Positions 16,920-25,431 of a stretch of 64,000 nucleotides of DNA are shown here, one piece after another. Source of the stretch: Bacillus timonensis (GTDB taxonomy: Bacteria > Bacillota > Bacilli > Bacillales > Bacillaceae_L); NCBI GenBank assembly GCA_020171895.1, contig JAIVAN010000009.1, forward strand, positions 1 to 64,000, read 5' to 3'. The stretch's first letter is position 1. Every line of letters starts with the position of its first letter. Under the pieces are notes generated by a model that saw nothing but the letters and a program-made list of their open reading frames with translations, had not been told where the DNA came from and searched no databases. The position numbers and the translations under genes were made by a program.

Positions 16920-17207
16920 TTACTGATCATTCTCGTCGGTCATATCGCCCATATCACCGTTGTTATCACCATTCATGTCTGGATCTACATCCTCATCATC
17001 CATTCCTGGCTCTTCTCCATCATCTGGATCTAGGTCCATATCTGGAGACATATCATCCATGTCCTCTTCTAGTTCTTCTTGTAATTCTTCACCTGGCTCC
17101 TCCATATCATCTTCCGGTGGAGGATCTTGATCATCTGCTGCACAACCAGTGATAAGCATTGCAGCTAATAAAGAGCCTGATAGCTTCAGTAACCATTTCT
17201 TATTCAT
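16920..17207 (-). CDS. very acidic small lipoprotein
   Basis: This is a 95-residue protein. Residues 1-22 form a lipoprotein signal peptide ending in the lipobox LITGC. The mature part is almost entirely Asp, Glu, Met, Gly, Pro and Asn (for example DDMEEPGEELQEELEEDMDD), with no Lys or Arg after the lipobox. It would be an unfolded polyanion anchored to the outside of the membrane. Possible roles are binding divalent cations or basic partners, but this is inference. Its ribosome site is AAAGGAG. Confidence 0.8.
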   Translation of the reverse strand: MNKKWLLKLSGSLLAAMLITGCAADDQDPPPEDDMEEPGEELQEELEEDMDDMSPDMDLDPDDGEEPGMDDEDVDPDMNGDNNGDMGDMTDENDQ

Positions 17208-17349
17208 TTCGTTTATGCTCCTTTCATTCTTGGTGTTAATGACTGACCTTTAACATTGGTCTGTGATTATCTTGCCCAAATCATCCAAAATTTTGCATTG
17301 TAATTTAAATTTTTTTTCAAAGTTTTTGATGGAGTAATTAAAGCTTGGC

Positions 17350-17606
17350 TACTCTGGATATACAATTTGTTACTCTCAACATGGTGTGTTAATCTGCGTT
17401 GCAGGGCCTCGCTTTCCGCGGGCGGTGCGGGAGCCTCCTCGGCTACGCCTGTGGGGTCTCCCGTCTACCGCTTCTCCCGCAGGAGTCTCGGCCCTTCCAC
17501 TCCGATTAACACGAATGAAAACTTTGATCCAACATTCTAATACCAATCTCAATTATAATTCACCATGGTGCAAATTCTTATTTGCATGAAAGTCTACCCT
17601 GCTAAA
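17350..17606 (+). repeat. interspersed structured repeat, copy 3
   Basis: This is the most diverged copy in sequence but fully compensated in structure. Its second stem is GGGCC/GGCCC (others GGAACC/GGTTCC). The inner stems are CGGT/ACCG (others GCGCT/AGCGC) and CGGGAG/CTCCCG (others CTGGAG/CTCCAG). The 3' hairpin is TGCAAAT/ATTTGCA, longer by one pair. It lies between the lipoprotein gene and fabZ and accounts for most of that 500-bp gap. Confidence 0.92.
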
Positions 17607-17652
17607 GATTTTACAAAAAGTTTTTTTGTGAAGAGAAGTAACTTTTAATCAT

Positions 17653-17686
17653 AAAAAAATCGAATTGCATTTGTACAATTCGATTT
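17653..17686 (-). terminator. terminator of fabZ
   Basis: A 9-bp stem (ATCGAATTG with CAATTCGAT) is followed on the minus strand by a T run. Confidence 0.88.
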
Positions 17687-17711
17687 TAAAAGTGTATGTA
17701 ATTGGTTTTTA

Positions 17712-18143
17712 TTATCTTTCAATCGCAAAGATAATTTCTGCTTCCATTGCGATTTCATCGTCAACCTTTGCTGTAGCCTTTCCTCTTCCTATTCCTCTGC
17801 GAACCGACAGTAGTTCCACTTCCATCATAAGTGTATCACCTGGTCGTACTTGGCGTTTCCATCTACATTTTTCAACACCTGCAAAGAATGCAAGCTTACC
17901 TTTGTATTCATCTAACGATAAAAGTGCAACGGCACCTGTTTGAGCACAAGCTTCTAGAGTTAGACAGCCTGGAAATACGTTGTAATTAGGAAAATGACCA
18001 TTAAATATTTCTTCGTTTGCAGTCACATTTTTTTTACCTACAGCTCGTTTACCTGGTTCTAATTCTTCAATTGAATCAACAAATAAGAACGGGTAACGAT
18101 GGGGAATGATTTCTTTAATTTGTTCAATATTAAGCTTCATCAT
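17712..18143 (-). CDS. fabZ: 3-hydroxyacyl-ACP dehydratase FabZ
   Basis: This 143-residue hot-dog-fold enzyme dehydrates 3-hydroxyacyl-ACP in fatty-acid elongation. The HRYPFLFVD motif begins at His15. The catalytic pair is His50 (NGHFPNY) and Glu64 (TLEACAQ). The loop between them reads NVFPG rather than the usual PVxPG, so one otherwise conserved proline is Asn; activity is still expected because both catalytic residues are present. GGAGAGG lies 7 nt upstream of the first of two adjacent ATG codons. It has its own terminator. The location beside flhO/flhP and mbl matches B. subtilis ywpB. Confidence 0.93.
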   Translation of the reverse strand: MMKLNIEQIKEIIPHRYPFLFVDSIEELEPGKRAVGKKNVTANEEIFNGHFPNYNVFPGCLTLEACAQTGAVALLSLDEYKGKLAFFAGVEKCRWKRQVRPGDTLMMEVELLSVRRGIGRGKATAKVDDEIAMEAEIIFAIER

Positions 18144-18243
18144 AACAAAACCTCTCCTTTATATTCGAGACTACAATGACTTACTTTTCTTTCCGTCATT
18201 ATACTATAAAAAGTAGGTTGTACCAATAGAGGTTATCATACGT

Positions 18244-18272
18244 AAAAAATCACAGCCATATAGACTGTGATT
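18244..18272 (-). terminator. terminator of the flhO-flhP-epuA unit
   Basis: A stem of eight pairs (AATCACAG with CTGTGATT) is followed on the minus strand by six T residues. Confidence 0.85.
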
Positions 18273-18278
18273 ATGTTC

Positions 18279-18572
18279 TTACTCTACCGTATCTTTTTCA
18301 ACTAAGTCAACGATATGTTGCCATGTTGATTTTTTCAGAGCATCAGAAGGATTTCCATCCCCAATGACTCCGTATCCAACAACAACTCCAGCGGTTGCGC
18401 TAAGAGCGATAAGAATCGCAATGATGACAAGACGAAGCCAAATAGGAATCAGTCGAATTTTTAGTTTCTTCCTCTTTCTTTTTGGTTCATTTTTTTTATT
18501 TGCTTCTTCTTCGCGAGACTTTCTAAGTTCAGCGCGTGTTTTTATCTGTGTTTTGTTAAGATCAGTTGTCAC
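18279..18572 (-). CDS. EpuA-family single-span membrane protein (annotated as DNA-directed RNA polymerase subunit beta)
   Basis: This is a 97-residue protein with GTG start and AAGGAGAG ribosome site. It has a highly basic cytoplasmic region (residues 1-38, KNEPKRKRKKLKIR), one membrane helix (about 43-66) and a short extracellular part containing GYGVIGDGNPSDAL and ending in an acidic helix. The GDGNPSDALKKSTWQHI block is the hallmark of the EpuA family. The RNA-polymerase name in databases is historical and not supported by this architecture. It is 20 nt downstream of flhP and probably in the same transcript. Confidence 0.8.
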   Translation of the reverse strand: MTTDLNKTQIKTRAELRKSREEEANKKNEPKRKRKKLKIRLIPIWLRLVIIAILIALSATAGVVVGYGVIGDGNPSDALKKSTWQHIVDLVEKDTVE

Positions 18573-18591
18573 TGAAAACTCTCCTTATCTA

Positions 18592-19422
18592 TTACCTTAT
18601 TCCATTTACTAATCCCATCATTTGATCAGAGATGGAGATTGATTTCGCATTAAATTGATAAGATCTTTGGGTTATTAATAAGTCCGACATTTCTGAACTA
18701 AGATCTACATTGGATTGCTCTAATGCACCTTGCTGTATGCTAATTGCTTGTCTAGCGTCACCATTAAGCAGTGTAATGACGTCTTCTTGTGGTACTCCAA
18801 TTTCATTTCGTTCAGCAAGTCCAAATAAATTATTCCCTTTTGATTCTAATAACTGGGGTCGTAGGACTTGAGCGATAGCAAGTTCAAACGCTTGAGACCC
18901 AGCTCTAATTGTACCGTTTTCAGATATGACGATATCCTTTGCATTTTCCGGGAAAATGATTTTATCACCGTCTGAATCCAATACTGGGAAACCATCACTA
19001 GTAACAAGCATCACGTTATTGGAACCGTCGTTTAGAGGAGATACATATAAAGAGCCATCCCTTGTATAACGAGTGAATTCAACACCATTTTCCTCAACAA
19101 GCACCTGCAAAAACTGACCTTCTTTAGTTAGTGCTATGTCTAAAGGGCGATCGGTAGATTTAATGCTTCCAACATACATAGAAAGATTAGTATGTCCTAT
19201 ACGAGCACCCACACCTTGTCTGACACCATTAGGCGTTAGTCTACCTACTTCATTTAACCCATCATTAGGACTATTAAATTGTTGGACTAATAATTCACTA
19301 AAATTTACTTCACGACGTTTATAGCCAGTAGTATTAACGTTTGCTAAATTATGACTAATTGTATCCAATTGTTTTTGAAGCTGGCTCATCGTATTTGTTG
19401 CAGTAATCATCGAGCGATTCAT
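18592..19422 (-). CDS. flhP: flagellar hook-basal body protein FlhP (FlgG-like)
   Basis: This is a 276-residue rod/hook family protein. The N-terminal helix carries the family pattern LDTISHNLANVNTTGYKRRE and the C-terminal helix SNVDLSSEMSDLLITQRSYQFNAKSI, the two segments that pack into the axial structure. GGAGGAATAATC precedes the ATG. It is a paralogue of flhO immediately upstream; in B. subtilis both are needed for completing the distal rod. Export is by the flagellar type III apparatus, so no signal peptide is expected or seen. Confidence 0.9.
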   Translation of the reverse strand: MNRSMITATNTMSQLQKQLDTISHNLANVNTTGYKRREVNFSELLVQQFNSPNDGLNEVGRLTPNGVRQGVGARIGHTNLSMYVGSIKSTDRPLDIALTKEGQFLQVLVEENGVEFTRYTRDGSLYVSPLNDGSNNVMLVTSDGFPVLDSDGDKIIFPENAKDIVISENGTIRAGSQAFELAIAQVLRPQLLESKGNNLFGLAERNEIGVPQEDVITLLNGDARQAISIQQGALEQSNVDLSSEMSDLLITQRSYQFNAKSISISDQMMGLVNGIR

Positions 19423-19506
19423 GATTATTCCTCCTAAATCATTAACATAGTGTTGTATGTAATGATTTTACTCGAATTCATAAGATATACAGCTTGTCCA
19501 TCGGTA

Positions 19507-20337
19507 TTATCTTAATCTACCAATTTCGTTAACAGCTTTATCCATACTCTTGTCATATGCTTGAAGAATTTTTTGATTTGCTTCAAAAGCTCTATAAGCT
19601 GTCATCATTTCTGTCATTGCCTGTGCTACGTCTACATTGGACTGTTCTAAAAATCCTTGTTGTAGTGTAAAACTAACATTCGGAGCATCATTTGCACTTA
19701 CAAGGCCTTCGTCGGATCGAAACAATCCACTACCTTCTTTCACCATATTGTTCGGATTATTAGAAAGTGCAATATTTAATTTTGCTTTTATCGAACCATC
19801 TTCAATCACTTCACCTTTAGATGAAATTGAAAAATTATTGGATGTAAGTTGAATCGGGTTGCCTGTTGTGTCTAATACATAGAAGCCTTCATTTGTTGTC
19901 AGGTAACCAGAGGCATCCTGTGTAAAATTACCATTTCTCGTATACCTTAGTTCCCCTGCGTTGTTTTGGACAGTAAAAAACAGTGCTCCCTTTTTGTTGG
20001 TAGTAGGATCAATAGGTAAAACTCCATCTATAAGGGCAAGATCTGTCTTAACTCCCGTTTCTCTAATTCCACCTTGTTTAAAAAGTGAAGTCGCTTCTTG
20101 CAAATAGACACCACTGTTCATTGACCCAATCTGAGTTGTAGTGAGGAAACCTTTACGTGGGTTTTGTGTTGAAGTAGCTTCCATTCTCTGTAGAAGCATT
20201 TCAGGAAATGCTCTTAAAGAGGATTGGTCTGCTTTAAATCCTGGCGTATTTGCGTTTGCAATATTATTTGTAAGCATCTCCGTACGGCGCTGTTGTGCAT
20301 ACATCCCACTTGCCGCTGAATAGAAACCTCTTAACAT
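19507..20337 (-). CDS. flhO: flagellar hook-basal body protein FlhO (FlgG-like)
   Basis: This 276-residue paralogue of FlhP starts at ATG in MLRGFYSAASGM, with GAGGTG 6 nt upstream; a GTG three codons earlier is less likely. The N-terminal NNIANANTPGFKADQ and C-terminal EQSNVDVAQAMTEMMTAYRAFEANQKI segments are diagnostic of rod/hook proteins. The gene follows mbl, as in B. subtilis. It is separated from mbl by a hairpin and so may be transcribed separately. Confidence 0.9.
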   Translation of the reverse strand: MLRGFYSAASGMYAQQRRTEMLTNNIANANTPGFKADQSSLRAFPEMLLQRMEATSTQNPRKGFLTTTQIGSMNSGVYLQEATSLFKQGGIRETGVKTDLALIDGVLPIDPTTNKKGALFFTVQNNAGELRYTRNGNFTQDASGYLTTNEGFYVLDTTGNPIQLTSNNFSISSKGEVIEDGSIKAKLNIALSNNPNNMVKEGSGLFRSDEGLVSANDAPNVSFTLQQGFLEQSNVDVAQAMTEMMTAYRAFEANQKILQAYDKSMDKAVNEIGRLR

Positions 20338-20433
20338 AGATTTCACCTCATTATTAACTAGACTATATATACATTATAAATGGTAATGGCATTCAGGATA
20401 TATAGAAAATATTTCAAAACATCTTTTTAGTAA

Positions 20434-20467
20434 GAAGGACCTGTCTTACAAAAGAAGACGGTCCTTC
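20434..20467 (-). terminator. hairpin after mbl
   Basis: A stem of about 13 pairs with one bulge (GAAGGACC-GTCTT with AAGAC-A-GGTCCTTC) follows the mbl stop on the minus strand. The T run after it is interrupted, so read-through to flhO is possible. Confidence 0.65.
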
Positions 20468-20478
20468 ATAAAATTTTT

Positions 20479-21480
20479 TTAAACTAACTTTCTTCTTGGT
20501 AACCTGTCCAAGTTTTCAAGCATAATTCCTGTACCAATCGCTACGCATTCCATTGGATTTTCAGCGATTAGGACTGGAACTTTTAGTTCGTCTGCTAAAA
20601 GTTGGTCAATTCCGTGAAGTAGTGCGCCCCCACCAGTTAAAATGACACCACGATCAATGATATCTGCTGACAGTTCCGGTGGCGTACGTTCTAGGACACT
20701 TTTTGAGGCTTGTACAATAACTGCTACTGACTCACGAAGTGCTTTTTCAATTTCATCAGATCTAACCGTAATTGTTCTAGGTAGTCCCGTCACCATGTCA
20801 CGTCCACGAATATCAATTTCCTCTTGACGCGCGCCTGGGAATACAGTTGCAACTTTGATTTTGATGTCTTCAGCTGTTCTTTCACCGATCAATAGCTTAT
20901 ATTGGCGTTTAATGTAATTCAAAATTTCAGTATCGAACTTGTCCCCAGCCATTTTAATAGAAGAGGCGGTGACAATGTCGCCCATTGAAAGTACGGCTAC
21001 ATCTGTTGTTCCACCGCCAATATCCACTACCATATTTCCACTTGGCTGAAAAATGTCCATACCTGCACCAATTGCAGCAACTTTCGGTTCTTCTTCAAGG
21101 TAAACTTTCTTTCCACCACTTTTTTCTGCAGCTTCTCGAATAGCCTTCTGTTCAACAGAAGTAATATTCGTAGGACAACAAATCAGAATTCGCGGCTTAG
21201 AAAGGAAACCTTTTACGTTCAACTTATTAATAAAATGTTTTAACATTGCTTCTGTTACATCAAAATCAGCAATAACACCGTCTTTTAATGGTCGAATCGC
21301 AACTATATTCCCAGGAGTACGTCCAACCATTCGTCTAGCTTCTTCTCCGACAGCTAATACTTTTCCATTATTTTTATCAATTGCAACTACTGAAGGTTCA
21401 TTTAAGACAATACCTTTACCTTTGACATGAATTAGTACGTTTGCCGTACCTAAATCAATGCCGATATCCCTTGCTAACAT
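20479..21480 (-). CDS. mbl: MreB-like cell-shape protein Mbl
   Basis: This is a 333-residue bacterial actin, the length of B. subtilis Mbl. The start is ATG of MLARDIGIDLGTANVL, preceded by AAGGAGG; an in-frame start eight codons earlier would include the ribosome site. The nucleotide-binding motifs are present: phosphate 1 (IGIDLGTAN), phosphate 2 (VVDIGGGTTDVAV) and the adenosine motif (ILTGGGALLHG). Mbl guides peptidoglycan synthesis along the cylinder. It lies directly downstream of spoIIID, as in B. subtilis. Confidence 0.96.
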   Translation of the reverse strand: MLARDIGIDLGTANVLIHVKGKGIVLNEPSVVAIDKNNGKVLAVGEEARRMVGRTPGNIVAIRPLKDGVIADFDVTEAMLKHFINKLNVKGFLSKPRILICCPTNITSVEQKAIREAAEKSGGKKVYLEEEPKVAAIGAGMDIFQPSGNMVVDIGGGTTDVAVLSMGDIVTASSIKMAGDKFDTEILNYIKRQYKLLIGERTAEDIKIKVATVFPGARQEEIDIRGRDMVTGLPRTITVRSDEIEKALRESVAVIVQASKSVLERTPPELSADIIDRGVILTGGGALLHGIDQLLADELKVPVLIAENPMECVAIGTGIMLENLDRLPRRKLV

Positions 21481-21633
21481 GGATTTACTTTCCTCCTTGC
21501 ACATATGGCCTGATACATATTTACCTAATAATATATTGTATCATAAAACTAATTTTAAAGTATGATTTTGTAAAAAAAGTAATAAAAATGTTGTTGGAAT
21601 TTGTCGGCCATGCAAGAAATTGATAGAAAGTTC

Positions 21634-21906
21634 TTACTTAACTGGTTCTTCTTGTAGCTCTTCTTTCTTATACTTCATTTTTGTTGCTTCTCCACCTCGT
21701 AAATGTCGAATAGATTTATGATAATCTAAGATTTCTTTTACTTCGTTTGCTAGTTCGGGATTAATTTCTGGAAGCCTTTCAGTTAAATCCTTGTGGACAG
21801 TACTTTTGGAAACTCCAAATTCTTTCGCAATCACGCGAACTGTTTTCTTTGTCTCCACGATATACTTTCCAATCTTGATAGTACGTTCTTTGATGTAATC
21901 GTGCAC
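21634..21906 (-). CDS. spoIIID: sporulation transcription factor SpoIIID
   Basis: This is a 90-residue DNA-binding regulator of mother-cell genes, acting with sigma-E and before sigma-K. The start is GTG with AGGGAGGG upstream. The helix-turn-helix lies at about 23-42 (VRVIAKEFGVSKSTVHKDL). The basic C-terminal part (HKSIRHLRGGEATKMKYKKEE) makes the extra DNA contact known for this family. The sequence is nearly the B. subtilis protein, slightly shorter at the C terminus. It lies 154 nt upstream of mbl. Confidence 0.96.
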   Translation of the reverse strand: MHDYIKERTIKIGKYIVETKKTVRVIAKEFGVSKSTVHKDLTERLPEINPELANEVKEILDYHKSIRHLRGGEATKMKYKKEELQEEPVK

Positions 21907-22037
21907 ACCACTCGCCCTCCCTATATGGATGTGAGAAGTGTGAAATGAGACTCGCAGTAATGCTTCAACGAAAAGTACTAATGTTTTTATAGTTTTAGGA
22001 TGGTTATACTATTAGATCTTCGAAGACCGTTTTACGA

Positions 22038-22097
22038 CCCCTCACCTCAAACACTCTCTTTGTTAGGTTTGTAACATTTTATTAGCTTGGGTGAGGG
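22038..22097. repeat. inverted repeat with 8-bp arms
   Basis: CCCTCACC (22039-22046) and GGTGAGGG (22090-22097) form a perfect stem around a loop of about 43 nt in the gap between spoIIID and the DUF1028 gene. No T run follows on either strand, so it is not a standard terminator. Confidence 0.5.
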
Positions 22098-22258
22098 ATT
22101 ATGCTATAAAAGTCAAGAGGGACAAGGGTTTTATCAAATTTTTTTGAAAATTTATTATGATTTGCTGTATTTTGAGTGGATTTAGGGCTGGTTTTTCTAT
22201 ATTTAAATGTTTTTGATACTTTAATACTTTTGAATCTTTGGACAAACTTTTAGATAGG

Positions 22259-22519
22259 CACCCTGAAAATACGCGCTGAATGTGGGGTGTTAATCTGCGT
22301 TTCAGAACTCTCGCTTTCCGCGGGGCGCTTCTTGAGCCTCCTCGGCTTCGCCTGTGGGGTCTCAAGCCTAGCGCATTTCCCGCAGGAGTCTCGGTTCTTC
22401 CACTCCGATTAACACGCATGAATGACTTAAAGTCGAACATTCTATAAACCCCAAAATCAAGTTCGCATTTTCATCCTTCATGGTGCAAGATTCTTCAAAG
22501 TCTTATTTTTATGGAAATT
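22259..22519 (+). repeat. interspersed structured repeat, copy 4
   Basis: The outer stem is GTGTTAATC/GATTAACAC, the second stem GAAC/GTTC (compensated), and the inner stems GCGGG/CCCGC, GCGCT/AGCGC and CTTGAG/CTCAAG. The tip is GGC-TTC-GCC. The 3' hairpin is degenerate in this copy. It lies between spoIIID and the DUF1028 gene. Confidence 0.9.
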
Positions 22520-22644
22520 CACTCTAAAATAATGAAAGATTTTTCTCATCAGAAACACATCGCTATAATTAAGAAACGTTCTAAAGCATGACATATATGA
22601 CAAATTTCTCGGGAAATATTGCGGAGCTTGTCGAATATGTGAAC

Positions 22645-22674
22645 TAAAAAAAGAAACCTTGTTCAGGTTTCTTA
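22645..22674 (-). terminator. terminator of the DUF1028 operon
   Basis: A stem of eight pairs (AAGAAACC with GGTTTCTT) overlaps the stop codon and is followed on the minus strand by a T run. Confidence 0.88.
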
Positions 22675-23517
22675 TGTTTGTGAGGTCATATAGTCTAAAA
22701 GCTCTTTATCTATTTTTCCTTTTTCCTGCTCGCGTCCTTCGAAGTTTTCGGTATGGATGTAGGCAGTTAGTCCTTGATAGAATTTCTCTTCTGTTATGTT
22801 TTCTTCTTCAATATATCCATGCAAAATTAGGGCTTTTTCAATTTTTTCTCTTACATCACCCTCGATATGAACAATATTTTCTGGCTTTGTCGGAGCGAAG
22901 TAAAGCTGTTGAAGGTGAAAGATGCGAATAAGCTCTTTTATTGGATCTGGATGGTCATCAACTCGTAGATCAATGTATCTATCGTTAAAGCCTGCGTATC
23001 CACCGTTCTCTTTTACAATTAGTAATGAAGCGGATTGCTTTCCTCGACTATCTCCACCCGCTTCTTGTCCTGCATCTAGTGCAGTTAACAGCCTTTCTGC
23101 TAGTGAACCATTTGCTGCTTCAAAGGTAGCGGCCATTGCTTTTACCGTTTCTTCATCTACTAAAATATTTCCTTGAGCTGCAAAGTTTTTCCCTGTGATT
23201 CCACCAGCCCAGTTATAGCATTTTTCACCGGTAAATGTAGCAGCGTTTCCTTTTGCATCAACGATACCGACTTGTCGATATTCTTTCTCCTCATCTTCTC
23301 CGATTAATGTGCTAAGTGCTTCAGATGCAGACATACCTTTTTCCATTAATCCAAGTCCCTTTGGACCATAGGATGTATTTGCATATGATTGAGTTGCAAC
23401 AGCTCCTACCCCTGCTTTTGCCCAAGGAACAACTGCTCCTACACCTAGAAATTTGGATTGCACTGCGATACCTAACTCTTTTGTTGTTGGATCAAATCCT
23501 ACAATTGAAAACGTCAT
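22672..23517 (-). CDS. DUF1028 family protein (Ntn-hydrolase-like fold)
   Basis: This 281-residue protein opens MTFSIVGFDPTTKELGIAVQSK, the start of DUF1028 proteins, and contains the family blocks VPWAKAGVGAVATQSYANTSYG and NLAxQGN-like FAAQGNIL. A C-terminal part of about 60 residues is extra and may be a peptidoglycan-binding-like or family-specific extension. The fold resembles Ntn hydrolases. The substrate is unknown, though relatives often sit near amino-acid and peptide catabolism genes. Here the upstream neighbour is pyroglutamyl peptidase, consistent with that. Confidence 0.85.
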   Translation of the reverse strand: MTFSIVGFDPTTKELGIAVQSKFLGVGAVVPWAKAGVGAVATQSYANTSYGPKGLGLMEKGMSASEALSTLIGEDEEKEYRQVGIVDAKGNAATFTGEKCYNWAGGITGKNFAAQGNILVDEETVKAMAATFEAANGSLAERLLTALDAGQEAGGDSRGKQSASLLIVKENGGYAGFNDRYIDLRVDDHPDPIKELIRIFHLQQLYFAPTKPENIVHIEGDVREKIEKALILHGYIEEENITEEKFYQGLTAYIHTENFEGREQEKGKIDKELLDYMTSQT

Positions 23518-23550
23518 GTAATAACCTCCCAGAAACCATAGTAGATTTTA

Positions 23551-24162
23551 TCAATCTAGCGACTCTATCATTTTCACAACTGATACTTGAAGATCGGTTA
23601 AAGACCAGCTTGGTAATTGCGGCTTTTGAACTGCCAATTCGTGAGAAGCTGGAATATGGATAAATCCGGCTCTAATATTTAATTTTTCCTGTTCAATTTT
23701 ATGTAGCGTTGCATACATTACATTGTTACATAAATACGTACCAGCAGAATTTGATATTTTTGCTGGGTAGCCACTTTCCTGCAAGATGTCTACCATTTTT
23801 CGAATTGGTAGAGTAGAGAAGTAGGCAGCAGGACCATTATCATCGATAGGTGAGTCTTGTAGTTGTACACCTTTGTTGTCTACTTCACCATCCCTACAAT
23901 TGATTCCGATTCGCTCTGGCGTTACTTTCGTACGACCAGCTGCTAGTCCAAGAGAAATTACTACATCCGGCTTTATTTCATCAATATGTGCTAAACATTG
24001 CCTTGCAGACTCAGCAAACTCTACTGGTAGAACTCGGCTTACAATTTCATATTCACCAATAACCTTCCCATCAAGTGTTTTAACGATTTCTTCTGTTGGA
24101 TTAATTGGAAGTCCTAAGAATGGTACAAATCCTGTTAGTAAAAGCTTTTTCACAATAGCCAC
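23551..24162 (-). CDS. pcp: pyrrolidone-carboxylate peptidase
   Basis: This 203-residue cytosolic C15 cysteine peptidase removes N-terminal pyroglutamate from peptides. The catalytic residues are in place: Glu83 (TPERIGIN), Cys145 (GTYLCNN) and His169 (GFIHIPASHE). The length is standard for the family. It is followed after 33 nt by the DUF1028 gene and preceded by two chromate-transporter genes, all on the same strand, with gamma-glutamyltransferase further upstream. The cluster suggests use of pyroglutamyl and gamma-glutamyl compounds. Confidence 0.93.
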   Translation of the reverse strand: MAIVKKLLLTGFVPFLGLPINPTEEIVKTLDGKVIGEYEIVSRVLPVEFAESARQCLAHIDEIKPDVVISLGLAAGRTKVTPERIGINCRDGEVDNKGVQLQDSPIDDNGPAAYFSTLPIRKMVDILQESGYPAKISNSAGTYLCNNVMYATLHKIEQEKLNIRAGFIHIPASHELAVQKPQLPSWSLTDLQVSVVKMIESLD

Positions 24163-24196
24163 CTACCTTATTCAGTCAAACTTTTCATTTGTTTTT

Positions 24197-24730
24197 TTAT
24201 GATAAAAATACTGCTCCATAAACTAGAGAGCCAACAATGACGTAAGCAGGATGAACCTTCCACTTTTCCATTAGCAAAAAGCTCGCAGCGATTAGTAAAA
24301 AAGTATGCCACGTACCTGCCCCTTCATACGATGAAAGAAAGAAGCGGAATGCCATTAAGCCTAATAATACGGCGATTGTTGGACGAATGTAGTTTGTCAT
24401 TCTCTTTACCTTTGGTGAATCTTTAAATTTATATAAAACGCTGAGTAACCCTATCATTAGAATGAGCGAAGGTGCTACTGTAGCAAAAATTGCAACTGCT
24501 GCGCCTAAGATACCTGCCTGCTGGAAACCGATATACCCTGCCATTTTTGTTGCAATTGGACCGGGAAGTGCATTCCCCAATGCTAAAACCTCACTAAACT
24601 CATTTACCGTTAGCCATCCATAAGTATGAACAACCTCGTTCTCTACAAGCGGTATGGACGCTGGTCCGCCACCATAACCTAAAATACCTGGAATAAAAAA
24701 CGCAAGAAAAAGGTGCCAGTAAAGCATCAT
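24197..24730 (-). CDS. chromate transporter family protein, second half
   Basis: This 177-residue CHR-family membrane protein is half of a split transporter. It carries the family signature GYGGGPASIPLVENEVV and LALGNALPGPIATKMAGYIGF, followed by four to five helices. It overlaps the upstream paralogue by 4 nt (ATGA), so both halves are made together and presumably form a heterodimer in antiparallel topology. Chromate or a related oxyanion is the family substrate, but specificity cannot be read here. Confidence 0.88.
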   Translation of the reverse strand: MMLYWHLFLAFFIPGILGYGGGPASIPLVENEVVHTYGWLTVNEFSEVLALGNALPGPIATKMAGYIGFQQAGILGAAVAIFATVAPSLILMIGLLSVLYKFKDSPKVKRMTNYIRPTIAVLLGLMAFRFFLSSYEGAGTWHTFLLIAASFLLMEKWKVHPAYVIVGSLVYGAVFLS

Positions 24731-25287
24731 TCGACTTCTCCCCTTTCCTTACTTTTCGTATCCTTTTGGATGATTGCAGCACCTAATAGTACTGCAATGA
24801 TAATACCGGGATGAACAGGGGTCCATTGTAAGAGTAGTAAGCTAATGATGGCTAATATAATTGTCTTCATCCAACCTAAACCTTTTTTGGCGTTTCCAAT
24901 AAATTGCCACGTTAGGACCGCAAGCATCACACCAACAACAGGGACTACAGCTTTTGTCATACCTATCACCCAAGGTTGGTCTTTAAAGCTTGTTAGTGAT
25001 GTTAATAACACGATCATTAATACAATTGTAGGTACTATCGTAGCAAGTGTTGCATTCACCATACCTAGAACACCAGCTACTCGATAGCCAATATAACCTG
25101 CCATTTTCGTAGCAATAGGTCCAGGAAGTGTGTTTCCTAACGCAAGCAAATCCGCAAATTCATCCTCACTCATCCATTTATAATTTTCAACTACTTCTTT
25201 ATGTACTAATGGAATTGACGAAGGTCCACCACCGTACCCTAACATTCCAACTTTAAAAAAGGCGGTGAATAATTGTAACTGTTTCAT
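24727..25287 (-). CDS. chromate transporter family protein, first half
   Basis: This is a 186-residue CHR-family protein starting at MKQLQLFTAFFKVGMLGYGG. I prefer this ATG because AAGGAAGGG lies just upstream; a GTG 13 codons earlier would include it. It has the signatures GYGGGPSSIPLVHKEVV and LALGNTLPGPIATKMAGYIGY. It is homologous to the next gene, and short two-gene CHR systems are common in Bacillaceae. Confidence 0.88.
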   Translation of the reverse strand: MKQLQLFTAFFKVGMLGYGGGPSSIPLVHKEVVENYKWMSEDEFADLLALGNTLPGPIATKMAGYIGYRVAGVLGMVNATLATIVPTIVLMIVLLTSLTSFKDQPWVIGMTKAVVPVVGVMLAVLTWQFIGNAKKGLGWMKTIILAIISLLLLQWTPVHPGIIIAVLLGAAIIQKDTKSKERGEVE

Positions 25288-25391
25288 ATTTTTGTTTACC
25301 CTTCCTTTTACATAAGGTGTTTTCACCTTTAGCTATATCTTTCTATGATTTAATCTATGGTGTTCGTATAGCTTTTCTTTCATTAGTATTT

Positions 25392-25424
25392 AAAAGAGGG
25401 GTGCATTACGCTAACCCTCTTTTA
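25392..25424 (-). terminator. terminator of the gamma-glutamyltransferase gene
   Basis: A stem of about eight pairs (AAAGAGGG with CCCTCTTT) follows the stop codon on the minus strand; the T run is short. Confidence 0.75.
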
Positions 25425-25431
25425 ACGTAGT

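Noticed and set aside
21920-21948. A sigma-E-like promoter for spoIIID (TCATTTC-N14-CATATAGG on the minus strand).
   Set aside because: The transcript start it predicts would fall inside or after the ribosome-binding site, so the mRNA could not be translated. The real promoter must lie further upstream.
22099-22440. A 113-codon open frame on the minus strand between spoIIID and the DUF1028 gene.
   Set aside because: Most of it lies in repeat copy 4 and the rest is AT-rich sequence without protein-like composition or a ribosome site.
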